From positions 310,001-374,000 of the forward strand of contig JADJJE010000002.1 of NCBI GenBank assembly GCA_016706685.1: DNA of 64,000 bases. Direction: 5' to 3'. Below the pieces are notes generated by a model. It was not told the DNA's origin, did no database searches, and saw only the letters and a list, made by a program, of their open reading frames with translations. The stretch comes from Sandaracinaceae bacterium. Lineage in GTDB: Bacteria > Myxococcota_A > Polyangia > Polyangiales > Houyiibacteriaceae. A program made the position numbers and the translations under genes. Position 1 is the first letter of the stretch, and the number at the start of each line of letters is the position of its first letter. Of the stretch, positions 45,567-54,570 are shown piece by piece.

Positions 45567-47069
45567 TCAGCGGCTCGCCAAAAGCTCTTCGTACAGCGCC
45601 TGGTACTCGGCGGCGGCGGGCCCCCAGCCCACCGGCTGGCGCATGCCCGTGGCCGTGATGGCCTCCCACTTCGCGGGCTCGTCGTAGAGCGCCAACGCCC
45701 GCAGCAGCGCTTGCGCGAAGGACAGTACGGTGGCGTCATCGAAGACCACGCCGGTGGCGGTGCCTGCCGCGATGTTGTTCTGCGTGGCGTCCACCACCGT
45801 GTCGGCCAGGCCCCCCGTGCGCCGCACCACGGGCAGCGTGCCGTAGCGCAGCGCATACAGCTGAGTGAGCCCGCACGGCTCCACGCGCGAGGGCACCAGC
45901 AGGGCGTCCGAGCCCGCCTCGATCAGGTGCGCCAGCGCCTCGTCGAAGCCCACGCGCACGGACACCTGGCCCGGGTGCGCGGTCTGCAGCGCGCGCAGCG
46001 CCGTCTCGAGCGCGGGCTCCCCGGTGCCCAGCACCACCAGCTGCGCGCCCTCGGTCAGCGCCGGCAGCACCGCCTCGGGCAAGAGGTCGAGGCCCTTCAT
46101 CCACGCGAGCCGCGCCACTACTCCCAGCAGCGGCGCGCTGGGCTTCACCGTGAGCCCCATGCGCTTCTGCAGCGCGGCCTTGCACACAGCCTTGCCGCTT
46201 CGGTCTTCGTCCGTGAACGTGGCCGGCAGGTGCGGGTCACGCGCCGGGTCCCACTCGCGCTCGTCGATGCCGTTCACGATGCCGTGCAGCACGGTGCGGC
46301 GCTTGCTGAGCAGGCCCTCGAAGCCGCAGCCAAAGGCGGCTGTCTGGATCTCGTCGGCGTAGGTGCGGCTCACCGTGGTGATGCGGTCGGCGTATACGAG
46401 CCCCGCCTTCATGAACGAGAGGCGCCCGTAGAACTCCACGCCCTCTGGCGTGAAGGCTCGGTCGGGCAGCCCCAGCTCGTGCAGCACGTGGGCGTCGAAG
46501 TTCCCGGCGTAGGCCAGGTTGTGGATGGTGTGCACCAAGCGCGGCCCACCGGGTCCGTTGCGCAGGCGCTCGTAGGCCGGCAGCAGCCCCGCCTGCCAGT
46601 CGTGCGTGTGCACGATGTCGGGCCGCGCGCCGCCGTCGAGCCCGCGCGAGAGCAGGCTGCCCGCCCAGGCCAGCGCCGCGAAGCGCCGGTGGTTGTCCGG
46701 CCACTCGTGCCCGCGCTCGTCGCTGTACGGCCCGCCGTCGCGCGTGAAGAGGCCCGGGCAGTCCAGCACGCACGCCGGCAAGTTGGGCGGCACGAGCGTC
46801 CCGCACAAGATGCGCGCCGGCCCGCCACCAAAGAAGTTGGCGTCCGTGAACAGCACGCGGCTGGCGCCGAGCGCGCGCATCACCGCGGGATACCCGGGCA
46901 GCAGCACGTGCACGTCCACGCCGCGCTCACGCAGCGCGAGGGTCAGCGCGCCGCCGACGTCGGCCAGGCCGCCGGTCTTGATCAGCGGGTAGAGCTCGGA
47001 GAGGACGTGGAGGACGCGCACGGGGGCTGAGCGAATAGCGCGTGAGCGCGGATCCGTCCAGGTCGTCAC
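45567..47069 (-). CDS. glgA: Glycogen synthase
   Basis: ADP-glucose-dependent GT5 glycosyltransferase that elongates alpha-1,4-glucan. 500 residues. The N-terminal KTGGLADVGGALTLALRER contains the ADP-glucose-binding KTGGL. PDIVHTHDWQAGLLP, GNFDAHVLHELGLP and GIVNGIDEREWDPARDPHLP follow family order, and the C-terminal E-x7-E region is PSRVEPCGLTQLYALRYG. The frame starts at a GTG at 47069; the conserved sequence itself begins at VRVLHVLSELYPL, for which a GTG at 47021 would be an alternative start without a good ribosome site at either. Monocistronic, convergent with the lipoprotein gene. Confidence 0.93.
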   Translation of the reverse strand: MTTWTDPRSRAIRSAPVRVLHVLSELYPLIKTGGLADVGGALTLALRERGVDVHVLLPGYPAVMRALGASRVLFTDANFFGGGPARILCGTLVPPNLPACVLDCPGLFTRDGGPYSDERGHEWPDNHRRFAALAWAGSLLSRGLDGGARPDIVHTHDWQAGLLPAYERLRNGPGGPRLVHTIHNLAYAGNFDAHVLHELGLPDRAFTPEGVEFYGRLSFMKAGLVYADRITTVSRTYADEIQTAAFGCGFEGLLSKRRTVLHGIVNGIDEREWDPARDPHLPATFTDEDRSGKAVCKAALQKRMGLTVKPSAPLLGVVARLAWMKGLDLLPEAVLPALTEGAQLVVLGTGEPALETALRALQTAHPGQVSVRVGFDEALAHLIEAGSDALLVPSRVEPCGLTQLYALRYGTLPVVRRTGGLADTVVDATQNNIAAGTATGVVFDDATVLSFAQALLRALALYDEPAKWEAITATGMRQPVGWGPAAAEYQALYEELLASR

Positions 47070-47145
47070 GCAGCCACTCTCTGGGGCGCCCGCCGTTGCT
47101 CCGCGCGGGGAGACGCGAACCCGGCGAAGCGCGTATCCTCCCGCC

Positions 47146-48177
47146 GTGTCCGCTGTGGCCCACCCCCACCCACGTGCGATCCCCGACTCACCGGATGTGG
47201 GCGCTCATGGCGTGATGCACCTGCCGCGCTTCTGGGCGCGGCTGCTCGTCCCTCCAGGTGAGGCGGCGGAGGTGCCGCTCGAGCCGGATCTCGATGCTGC
47301 GCTCCTTCACCTGCTCCGTCTCCCCTTGCAGCCCACGCTGCGGTACCTGTTGAGCGCACGGCCCACGCTGACCGAGTTCGAGCACTGGATCGACCGCACC
47401 AGCGAGAGGCTGCCCTCGCGTGGCGCCATCACGCGCTTCAACGACGTGGTGCTCGGCGGGGATCGCCCGGTGCCGTGTGTCCCCTCCGAGGAGGACGTCC
47501 TCACCGAGGACCAGTGGCGCACCTGGCGTGAAGACGGCTACGTGGTGGTGCCCAACGTGCTGTCGCACGAGGCCTGCGAGCGCACGGTGCAGATCGTGTG
47601 TGCCCACCTCGGTGTAGACGAACGCGACCCGGCCACCTGGTACGGCGCTCACCCCGACAAGCAGGGCATCATGGTCCAGCTCTTTCATGGCGCTCAGCTC
47701 GAGGAGAACCGGCTGGCGCCATCCGTGCGCGGTGTGTTCGAGCAGCTGTGGCAGCGCACCGACCTGCTCCCGTCGTTCGATCGCGTGGGCATGAACCCAC
47801 CGGAGAGCAAGGCCTACACCTTCCCGGGTCCCGATTTGCACTGGGACGTGAGCCTCAAAACGCCCATCCCGTTCGGGACACAGGGGCTCATCTACCTGCG
47901 TGACACCGAAGCCGAGCAGGGCGCGCTCACGCTCGTCCCTGGGATGCACCGCACGCTCGAGGCGTGGCTCGCGACACTCCCGGATCCCAGCGTGGCCCGC
48001 TCGACCGACCTGCACGCCCTTGGCGCTCGCCCCATCGCGGCCGGGGCGGGGAGCCTGGTGGTCTGGCACCAGGCGCTCGCTCACGGCAGTCGCCCCAACC
48101 GTGCGCTTCGCCCGCGCTTCGTGCAGTACGTGAACTACCAGCCCGTGCGCATGGCGGTGAATCCGCAGTGGGTCTGA
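47146..48177 (+). CDS. Phytanoyl-CoA dioxygenase-family (PhyH) oxygenase
   Basis: Fe(II)/2-oxoglutarate-dependent oxygenase-like protein of 343 residues. Core double-stranded beta-helix with HWDVSLK (metal-binding HxD, His at about residue 232), the distal His at about 313 in HGSRPN, and the 2-oxoglutarate Arg in RPRFVQYVNY. An unusual feature is the 110-residue N-terminal extension rich in Leu and Arg before the DQWRTWREDGYVVVPNV motif that usually opens the family. Starts at a GTG at 47146; an internal ATG (residue 24) is possible. Divergent from glgA. PhyH enzymes hydroxylate diverse lipids and natural products; substrate unknown. Confidence 0.8.
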   Translation: MSAVAHPHPRAIPDSPDVGAHGVMHLPRFWARLLVPPGEAAEVPLEPDLDAALLHLLRLPLQPTLRYLLSARPTLTEFEHWIDRTSERLPSRGAITRFNDVVLGGDRPVPCVPSEEDVLTEDQWRTWREDGYVVVPNVLSHEACERTVQIVCAHLGVDERDPATWYGAHPDKQGIMVQLFHGAQLEENRLAPSVRGVFEQLWQRTDLLPSFDRVGMNPPESKAYTFPGPDLHWDVSLKTPIPFGTQGLIYLRDTEAEQGALTLVPGMHRTLEAWLATLPDPSVARSTDLHALGARPIAAGAGSLVVWHQALAHGSRPNRALRPRFVQYVNYQPVRMAVNPQWV

Positions 48178-48196
48178 GCGCGCCCGGCGCTCTCCG

Positions 48197-49099
48197 CTAG
48201 GCGCCCAAGAACCAGGCGGCCAGCGTCACGGTGACGAACGAGAGCGGGATGCCCACCCCCAGCATCAGCGTCACCAGCTCGGGGTCGAGGTCGCGCTCTT
48301 GGGCGATGATGCCCGCCGAGATCATGGGCCCCATGGCCGCCTCGAGGACGACCACGCGCGTCATGTCGGTGAGCCCGAGGGTGGGGAGGTAGAGGAGGGC
48401 CATCGCGAGGGGCGCGAGGACGAGCTTGAAGCCGAGCCCGAGTGCCAGCGGAGCCGCACGCTTGCGGACTTCGCCGAGCGTGAGCTGGAGGCCCACCGAG
48501 GCCATTGCCAGGGGCGTGAGCGTGGCCCCAATGCGCTCGAGCGCCTGGTCCACGATGGGCGGGAAGCCACCGAAGGGGATGGTGGCGGCCCCCACCAGCA
48601 GCGCCACGAACGGCGGAAAGCGGATGATGCGGAGCGCCAGCTGCTTCGGGTCCGCAGCGCCACCCGCCCAGGCGGTGGCGAGCGCGATGCCGGGGAGGGA
48701 GAGGACGAAGAACGAGCCCAGCTGGTCGATGACCACCGCCACGGGCAGCGACTCCGGGCCCAGCAGCGCCTCCAGCATGGGGAAGCCCACGAACGACGTG
48801 TTGCCGAGGCCGGCGGTGAGCACCAGGGCCCCGCGCGTCTTCACGGACAGGCCGAGCGCGCGCCCCAGCGGCCAGAGCAGCGCGAACGCCAGGCCGAACA
48901 CCAGCCATGGCATGGCCGCCGCCGCGAGCAGCGTGGCGTCCATCGGCAGCCGCGGCACGGCCCGCAGCACCACCGCGGGGAGCGCGATGTCGAGCACGAA
49001 GGCGTTCAGCGCCTTGTGCGCGTCAGCCGGCAAGCGCGGGCTCCGGCGGAGCCACACCCCGCAGGCGAAGGACAACACGACGACGAGCAGACTGGCCAT
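48197..49099 (-). CDS. AEC-family auxin-efflux-carrier-like transporter
   Basis: 300-residue membrane protein with about ten spans: LLVVVLSFACGVWL, FVLDIALPAVVLRAV, MPWLVFGLAFALLW, VLTAGLGNTSFVGFPML, and later GATLTPLAMASVGLQLTL and RVVVLEAAMGPMISAGIIA. The A-x-x-L-P-A motif in span two and LGNTSFVGFPM are typical of the AEC/malonate-transporter family (bile-acid/AEC type). Start at the ATG at 49099, chosen over the longer frame because the upstream part is charged and lacks a ribosome site. It is the last of a minus-strand trio with the DUF3556-like and metallo-beta-lactamase-fold genes. Substrate (probably an organic anion) unknown. Confidence 0.82.
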   Translation of the reverse strand: MASLLVVVLSFACGVWLRRSPRLPADAHKALNAFVLDIALPAVVLRAVPRLPMDATLLAAAAMPWLVFGLAFALLWPLGRALGLSVKTRGALVLTAGLGNTSFVGFPMLEALLGPESLPVAVVIDQLGSFFVLSLPGIALATAWAGGAADPKQLALRIIRFPPFVALLVGAATIPFGGFPPIVDQALERIGATLTPLAMASVGLQLTLGEVRKRAAPLALGLGFKLVLAPLAMALLYLPTLGLTDMTRVVVLEAAMGPMISAGIIAQERDLDPELVTLMLGVGIPLSFVTVTLAAWFLGA

Positions 49100-49151
49100 G
49101 ACGCGGCGGGAAGATGACCTGCGCCCGCCCTCGGCGCCCGTGCTCGTGAGT

Positions 49152-50804
49152 TCAGCCCGGCTGGCCGAACGCCCAGGGCTGCCGGTCGTGCATCGCCGCG
49201 ACCTCGGACTCACCCCGGGCGATGAGCCCGTCGCGTGCGTCGTGGACCTGCCAGGCCATGGTGCGTCCGAAGAGCGGCTGCCCCTCGATGGACACGACGC
49301 GCAGCTCGCCGGACTCGAAGCCGCACTGACGCTGCACGTTCGCGAGCAGCTGCGCGCCGTTCAGGTGGCCGTCGCCGAAGTTCCACCCGATGATCGCCCC
49401 GCCGATCACCTCGCCGTCCATCCACTCGTAGTCGTCCAGGTTGGGGGCTACGTAGGGCAGCGCGTCGTGCAATGGCCGGCCCTCGAGGTGCAGCAAGCGG
49501 TGCGCGGGCGTCATCATCAGCGTCTTGTGGCGCTCGTTCTCGTCGGGCACCAGCTTCTCGAGCTGCTCGCGGAGCGTCCCGGCGGCCTTCTTCAGCTTGC
49601 TCAGCTTCGCCGCGCTGTCGCCCCGGAAGAGCCAGATGGTGTAGGCCCAGTTGCCGGCGTAGTAGCGCATGGCGAGCAGGAACGAGACGCGGCTCGGCAC
49701 CACGTTGCCGTAGGCGGGGATGGCCAGCATCACGACCACGAGGAAGGCGAGCAGCGCGGGGTGAGCCAACAGCGCGGCGAGGCTGGCCTCCGGGTGCACG
49801 CCGAAGAGGAACCAGCCGCCGTAGACCATGGCGATGTTCCACTCGATGGGCATGCCGCTCGGGTTGTTGAGCGCGATGTAGCCGTGGAACACGGTCATGA
49901 CGCAGAGCGCGCCGAAGGTGAACTCGGGGGAAGGACTGAGCACCAGCAGCGCAGGGATGGAGAGCTCGATGAGCGTGCCCATGCGCGCCATCCCGATGGC
50001 GAAGCCGGAGGGGCGCAAGTCGTCCGGGAACGCGCGGAACAGGCGCCGCTTGAGGGCCTGCGGGAAGAAGGGCCCGTTGTTCATCATCACCATGATCACG
50101 GACGGAAAGTGGTGGTTCATCTTGGACACGCCGGCCCACAGCCAGATGCCGAGCCACACCACCTGGCACGCGGCCACCCAGGGCTCGCTCGCGCCGAGGA
50201 CCGTGAGGCACAGAAGCGACGTGAAGAAGTGTTCCGAGCGGGCGGCCAGGAACGTGGTCTTGTCGAGCACGCCGAGCGCGGCCGTCAGGATCACCACGGG
50301 CAGCAGCAAGGCAGGCGTGACCGTGGGAGCGACGAGCGCCCACACGCAGGCACCCATGAAGGCGGCGTACAGCACGACGTCGAGCCCGCCGCGGGTGTCC
50401 GCCCCGATCAGCGGCGCGCCGGGGAAGAGCGGCAGCTTGGTGCTGCCCGGGCGCAAGAAGTAGAGCGCCCCGCCCATTGGCGGCCAGAGGCGGGCGTTCA
50501 TGGGCCCGAACGAGCCGCCGAAGCCGAGCGACTCGTACAGCAGCGACCACAGCACGGCCTTGCGGAAGGCGTCTGCGGTGAAGGCCCACTCACCCACGGC
50601 CGTGAAGGGCGTGTCGCCGCGCGAGAAGCCCACGAAGAGGGCCCAGCCGCCGATGTAGAGGAGGGCGTACTTCACCCAGTAGAAGACGATCACCCCCATG
50701 GGGGTGGCGTGCTCCCCCGCCGCCCAGTTGCGGCAGGTGAGGCGCATGCGCTCGGGGAAGGGCGCTCCGTGCGCCTCGGCGATGGGATGCGGTGGCAGGG
50801 ACAT
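49152..50804 (-). CDS. DUF3556-like integral membrane protein
   Basis: 550 residues. Many hydrophobic helices (VIVFYWVKYALLYIGGWALF, VVLYAAFMGACVWALVAPTV, PALLLPVVILTAALGV, VWLGIWLWAGVSKMNHHFP) followed by a soluble C-terminal domain of about 150 residues with WMDGEVIGGAIIGWNFGDG. It resembles the DUF3556 transmembrane proteins known from actinobacteria. The HH motif and the repeated helices recall transport or redox proteins but no function is established. It lies 45 bp after the metallo-beta-lactamase-fold gene and 53 bp before the AEC gene, on the same strand, suggesting one operon. Confidence 0.68.
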   Translation of the reverse strand: MSLPPHPIAEAHGAPFPERMRLTCRNWAAGEHATPMGVIVFYWVKYALLYIGGWALFVGFSRGDTPFTAVGEWAFTADAFRKAVLWSLLYESLGFGGSFGPMNARLWPPMGGALYFLRPGSTKLPLFPGAPLIGADTRGGLDVVLYAAFMGACVWALVAPTVTPALLLPVVILTAALGVLDKTTFLAARSEHFFTSLLCLTVLGASEPWVAACQVVWLGIWLWAGVSKMNHHFPSVIMVMMNNGPFFPQALKRRLFRAFPDDLRPSGFAIGMARMGTLIELSIPALLVLSPSPEFTFGALCVMTVFHGYIALNNPSGMPIEWNIAMVYGGWFLFGVHPEASLAALLAHPALLAFLVVVMLAIPAYGNVVPSRVSFLLAMRYYAGNWAYTIWLFRGDSAAKLSKLKKAAGTLREQLEKLVPDENERHKTLMMTPAHRLLHLEGRPLHDALPYVAPNLDDYEWMDGEVIGGAIIGWNFGDGHLNGAQLLANVQRQCGFESGELRVVSIEGQPLFGRTMAWQVHDARDGLIARGESEVAAMHDRQPWAFGQPG

Positions 50805-50848
50805 GACGGCGGCATGGTCGCACGAAGCGGGCCGCCTGCGTCACCGCC

Positions 50849-51928
50849 TCAGCGGGCCTCGCGCCACCACGGGTCCACGCCCTCCACGTGGGCCAGCTCG
50901 AAGGGGCGGCCCAGGCGCGGCGTGATGATGCGCTGACCGCCTTGCCGAGCCAGGTGCACCAGCGTCTCGGCGGGCTCGTCCCAGGCGTGCAGGGCCAGGT
51001 CGAAGGTGCTCCAGTGCACGGGGAAGAGCGCCTTGCCGCGCAGCATCTCGAAGGCGCGCAGCGCGTTCTCGGGGCCGAGGTGGATGGCCCCCCACGCGGG
51101 GTGCCAGGCGCCGATCTCCAGCATGACCACGTCGAACGGCCCATAGAGCCGGCCGATCTCCCTGAAGTCCTCCGTGAGGCCCGTATCCCCCGAGAAGAAG
51201 ACGCGGTGCGAGGCGCTGGTCATGACCCACGACGACCACAGCGTGCGGTTGCGGTCCGTGAGAGAGCGCCCCGAGAAGTGCTGCGCGGGCGTGGCCGTGA
51301 AGCGCAGGGCGCCGCCGGGCAGGGTGAAGTCCTCCCACCAGTCCAGCTCCACGATGCGCTTCGGGTGCACGCCCATGGCCTCGAGGCGGGCGCCCACGCC
51401 CAGCGACGTGATGACCGGCACGCCCAGCTTGGCGATTTGCCGCATGCTGCTGGCGCACAAGTGGTCGTAGTGGTCGTGCGAGAGCAGCACGGCGTCGAGC
51501 GGCGGCAGCTGCGACAGCGCGGCGGGCGTCTGGTGGAAGCGCTTGGGCCCGGCGAACGTCACGGGCGCCACGCGCTCGCCGAACACCGGGTCGGTCAGCA
51601 CGCGCACGCCGTCGATCTCGATGAGCACGGTGCTGTGCCCGAGCCACGTCATGCGCAGCTCGGTGGACGCGCGCTTGGCCAGCACGGGCAGGGGGCTCTC
51701 TACGGGCAGGGCTCGGGTGGGCCGCCGTTGGCCTCCGCCGAAGAAGAAGTCCTTCATCACGGGCCAGGGTGGACCCTGCAGCGAAGGGCCGAGCCCGCTC
51801 GGGTTGTGGAAGCGCCCGTCATCCCCGAAGCGCCCAGAGGCGCGGGCCCGCTCGAGGCGCAGGCCGGTCAGCAGGGGGCTCTTGGCCTCGGAGATGAGCG
51901 CCGCGTCGCGTTGTTTCACGTCCAGCAT
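50849..51928 (-). CDS. Metallo-beta-lactamase-fold hydrolase (NAPE-PLD/UlaG-like)
   Basis: 359 residues. Metal site LLSHDHYDHL (HxHxDH), a preceding MTWLGHSTVLIEIDGVRVLTDP strand typical of NAPE-PLD- and UlaG-like MBL-fold phosphodiesterases, DWWEDF, and a later ATPAQHFSGR and FFSGDTGLTEDF (third His and Asp ligands), then FPVHWSTFDLALH. No signal peptide. Start at the ATG at 51928 with GAAGGT upstream. The N-terminal LEVRDF-like leader before WLGHST is 90 residues longer than in short UlaG proteins, as in NAPE-PLD. Substrate unknown, possibly phospholipid head groups in line with the neighbouring membrane protein genes. Confidence 0.8.
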   Translation of the reverse strand: MLDVKQRDAALISEAKSPLLTGLRLERARASGRFGDDGRFHNPSGLGPSLQGPPWPVMKDFFFGGGQRRPTRALPVESPLPVLAKRASTELRMTWLGHSTVLIEIDGVRVLTDPVFGERVAPVTFAGPKRFHQTPAALSQLPPLDAVLLSHDHYDHLCASSMRQIAKLGVPVITSLGVGARLEAMGVHPKRIVELDWWEDFTLPGGALRFTATPAQHFSGRSLTDRNRTLWSSWVMTSASHRVFFSGDTGLTEDFREIGRLYGPFDVVMLEIGAWHPAWGAIHLGPENALRAFEMLRGKALFPVHWSTFDLALHAWDEPAETLVHLARQGGQRIITPRLGRPFELAHVEGVDPWWREAR

Positions 51929-51969
51929 GAGCACCTTCGTCGCAGAAGGCGCCAGAGCGTGACTTCGCG

Positions 51970-53775
51970 TCAGGGGGTGTAGAGCGTGCCTGCCCCGGTG
52001 AAGCCCACGGACAGCGCAGCGCACTGCCCGCCAACCTGTATGTCGTACAGGTTCTCGAGGATCGGCTCGACGTCGTCGAAGCTGTAGTTCCCGTCAATCG
52101 TCGCAAGCGCCTCCATGAGGGTGGTCTCCAACGCCGTCTGCACCAGAGCGCCACCAATCACCACGTTCGACAGCGAGTTAGCCGTCACATTGCCCGTGAT
52201 GATGACGTTCGTGATGGTCAGGTCGATGTCCACGGTGCCCGTGTCCGTGCCGTAGGGAATCGTCAGATTCAGGCTGCTCACCACTCCGCGGACGTTGCCA
52301 CTCCCATCTCGGGTGCCCGAGAACGGCCCGGCGAGGGTCTCGCCGTTACCGTCCTCGATCTCCATGATCACGCATCCCGTGCCCGTTCGGACGGACACGA
52401 TCAGGTCCATTCGCGTGCAGTCCACGCTCGCTGCCGGGCAGTTCAGCGCGGTGTCGATCTCGGCTTGGAGATCCATGGGATCATCCGGGGCCAGCGCCGG
52501 AAGTGCGGCGGCCAGGTCGATCAGCGAGTTGTCGACGCCACCGTCGTAGTCCGGCACGCCGCAGGTGTCGCCCGCGCGGTCCACGTTGTGGCCCACGATG
52601 TCCCCGGCCGCGGCCTGGTCGGGGGTCGGAATGTCGAGGCTGTTCAACCGGTACAGCACGGCCGTGCCAGCGTCGGCGCAGAAGCTCGCGTCTCGGCAGA
52701 TGTTGCCCGCGTCGCACGTCTGGGCCCAGCCACAGGTACTCCCGGCGCAGCAGATCTCGCCAATGTCGCCGCAGGGAGCGGTGCACGTGGCGGTTCCGCC
52801 AGCGCGGAGGCATGAGCCCCCGTTGCTGCACGTCCCGCCGAAGCACGATGTCGCGCTCTCACAAGTCGTGTTGCAGCACGGGGCCCCCGTCGTCCCACAC
52901 GCCACACACACCCCTTGGTAGCAGGTGTCGCCTTGCGCGCAGGCGTTCCCACAGCCGCCGCAGTTGGTCTCCGAGCTTCGCAGGGTCGGGTCCGACGAGA
53001 CCGTGGCGTCGCTGTCGACCACGCCGTTGCAGTCGTCGTCCACCCCGTTGCCGCAGCGCTCGTTCTTGCCGGCGCCCACCTGGGAGACCGCGTCGTTGCA
53101 GTCCGTGCCGCCGCACACCAGCGGGACCTCGCCGTCCTCGTCGTTGTCCAGCGGCGCGAACACGCACGTGGCGCTCGCCGCGTCGCACATCTCGTCGCGC
53201 GTGCACGGGTCACTGTCCACGCACTCGGAGGGCGACCCACAGATGCTCCCCACCAGGCAGCCCCGGGTCGGATGGCACACCCCGTTGTCCGCGCAGAGCG
53301 ACGACGTGGGCGTGTGCAGGCAGCTGCCCGACGCGCTGCAGCTGTCCACGGTGCAGGCCACGGCGTCGTCGCAGTCACCCACGTCCTCGCAGGCCACGTG
53401 CTCGCAGACCACCCCGTTGCCGTTGAAGCCACCCGCGCACTCGCACATGAACGCCGCCACCGTGTCGGTGCAGATGGCGTTCGGCGAGCAGTTGTCGGTG
53501 CCCAGCGTGCACTCGTCCACGGGACCGCTCGACGTGCACACGCGGCCGTCGCCCACGTAGCCCGTGGGGCACGCGGCGCACAGCACCTGGCCCGTGCCGC
53601 TGAGCCCACACAGCACCATGGGGCTGATGGAGCAGCCGCCGTTGTTCACGGCGCACGTGGTGCTCACGGCCTGGTCGGCCGGCCCGCTGTCGAGGGGCGC
53701 GTCGCCTCCCCCGCATCCGGGGAAGAGCGTCGCGGCACACATGGCCAGCGTGAGGAGCAGGTGGCGAATGGTCAT
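51970..53775 (-). CDS. EGF-like/Cys-rich surface lipoprotein
   Basis: 601 residues from the ATG at 53775; signal with LAMCAATLFPGCGGG, a lipobox Cys followed by Gly. Residues about 38-125 hold EGF-like modules (NNGGCSISPMVLCGLSG, CTLGTDNCSPNAICTDTVAA and FMCECAGGFNGNGVVCEH). A Cys/Asp-rich central part follows, including the repeat DDDCNGVVDSDA of the MYXO-CTERM/metallo type and CGTTGAPCCNTTC. The last 200 residues are beta-rich without cysteines (LNLTIPYGTDTGTVDIDLT, NVIITGNVTANSLSNVV). Such modular lipoproteins with putative metal-binding motifs are frequent on myxobacterial cell surfaces. Function unknown. Confidence 0.7.
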   Translation of the reverse strand: MTIRHLLLTLAMCAATLFPGCGGGDAPLDSGPADQAVSTTCAVNNGGCSISPMVLCGLSGTGQVLCAACPTGYVGDGRVCTSSGPVDECTLGTDNCSPNAICTDTVAAFMCECAGGFNGNGVVCEHVACEDVGDCDDAVACTVDSCSASGSCLHTPTSSLCADNGVCHPTRGCLVGSICGSPSECVDSDPCTRDEMCDAASATCVFAPLDNDEDGEVPLVCGGTDCNDAVSQVGAGKNERCGNGVDDDCNGVVDSDATVSSDPTLRSSETNCGGCGNACAQGDTCYQGVCVACGTTGAPCCNTTCESATSCFGGTCSNGGSCLRAGGTATCTAPCGDIGEICCAGSTCGWAQTCDAGNICRDASFCADAGTAVLYRLNSLDIPTPDQAAAGDIVGHNVDRAGDTCGVPDYDGGVDNSLIDLAAALPALAPDDPMDLQAEIDTALNCPAASVDCTRMDLIVSVRTGTGCVIMEIEDGNGETLAGPFSGTRDGSGNVRGVVSSLNLTIPYGTDTGTVDIDLTITNVIITGNVTANSLSNVVIGGALVQTALETTLMEALATIDGNYSFDDVEPILENLYDIQVGGQCAALSVGFTGAGTLYTP

Positions 53776-53897
53776 CAGTCGTGTCTCCGGAGGCAGTCCT
53801 TGCGCTCCGGGTATACCGTGGCGCGAGCCTTCGGTACAGCTACAGCCAGCGCCGGTGCGGGCCCCTGCCAGCTTCCGGCCGCTGAGCCGACCAGGCC

Positions 53898-54512
53898 CTA
53901 CGACTCCGCCTCCGGCCGCGGGAACATGGCCATGGCCTGGTCGGTGAGCACCTCCACCGCCGCTTCGAACGGGTAGCGCCCTTCGCGCACGCCGATCGAG
54001 GCCTGCCACGTGAGCGCCATCATCAGCTCGATGCGCATGACCGCGTCGGGGCCGGGCGCCACGCCATAGACGCCCAGATCCGACACGAGCCCGTCGCGCA
54101 GCTTCTCGAGCGCCGCGCGCACGGCCACGCCTGCCGCGTGATCTGCTTCGCGCATGGCGACCAACGCGCACATCTCACTGTGTGCGGAGAAGTGCGTGAG
54201 GGTGATGCGAAAGCCCGCGTTCGATACCTCGCGTGACGTGCGCGTGGCGAGCGGCAGGCTGCGCAGGCCCTGGCGACGGGCCGCGAGGCGGTCTACCAAC
54301 GCGTCCGCTTCGCGGGTGACCGCCTCCGCCAGGCACGCCTCGCGCGAGGGAAAGTGGCTGTAGAAGCTGGACTGCCGGATGCCCGCTGCGGCGGCGATGC
54401 GGCCGGTGGTCGCCTGTTCGTAGCCGTCGCGCAGCAAGACGTGGAGTGCCTCGTCCAGCAGCCGCGCGCGCGTGTCGTTCCGCCGGCCGTCGGCCTTTTC
54501 TTCGCTCGTCAC
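53898..54512 (-). CDS. TetR-family transcriptional regulator
   Basis: 204 residues when started at the GTG at 54512. An upstream ATG pair at 54569/54572 would run into the divergent gene's coding start, so the shorter form is preferred. HTH region: RARLLDEALHVLLRDGYEQA, TTGRIAAAAGIRQSSFYSHF and PSREACLAEAV, typical of the TetR family in which the C-terminal two-thirds bind a ligand. The ligand-binding part has AHSEMCALVAMREADHA and VMRIELMMALTWQASIG. Divergent from a lipoprotein gene with a 58-bp shared promoter region holding a palindrome, so it probably controls that gene and itself. Confidence 0.82.
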   Translation of the reverse strand: MTSEEKADGRRNDTRARLLDEALHVLLRDGYEQATTGRIAAAAGIRQSSFYSHFPSREACLAEAVTREADALVDRLAARRQGLRSLPLATRTSREVSNAGFRITLTHFSAHSEMCALVAMREADHAAGVAVRAALEKLRDGLVSDLGVYGVAPGPDAVMRIELMMALTWQASIGVREGRYPFEAAVEVLTDQAMAMFPRPEAES

Positions 54513-54551
54513 GGGCTCGAACTTACCCCACTTGCCACCGTTCACAATGCA

Positions 54552-54564
54552 CGATAATCTATCG
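54552..54564. promoter_or_regulatory. Putative TetR operator
   Basis: CGATAATCTATCG has perfect 5-bp inverted arms (CGATA/TATCG) around a 3-bp centre. It lies in an AT-rich 58-bp divergent promoter between the TetR-family gene and the lipoprotein gene, 7 bp before the latter's start. Operator status is inference. Confidence 0.45.
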
Positions 54565-54570
54565 CTCATC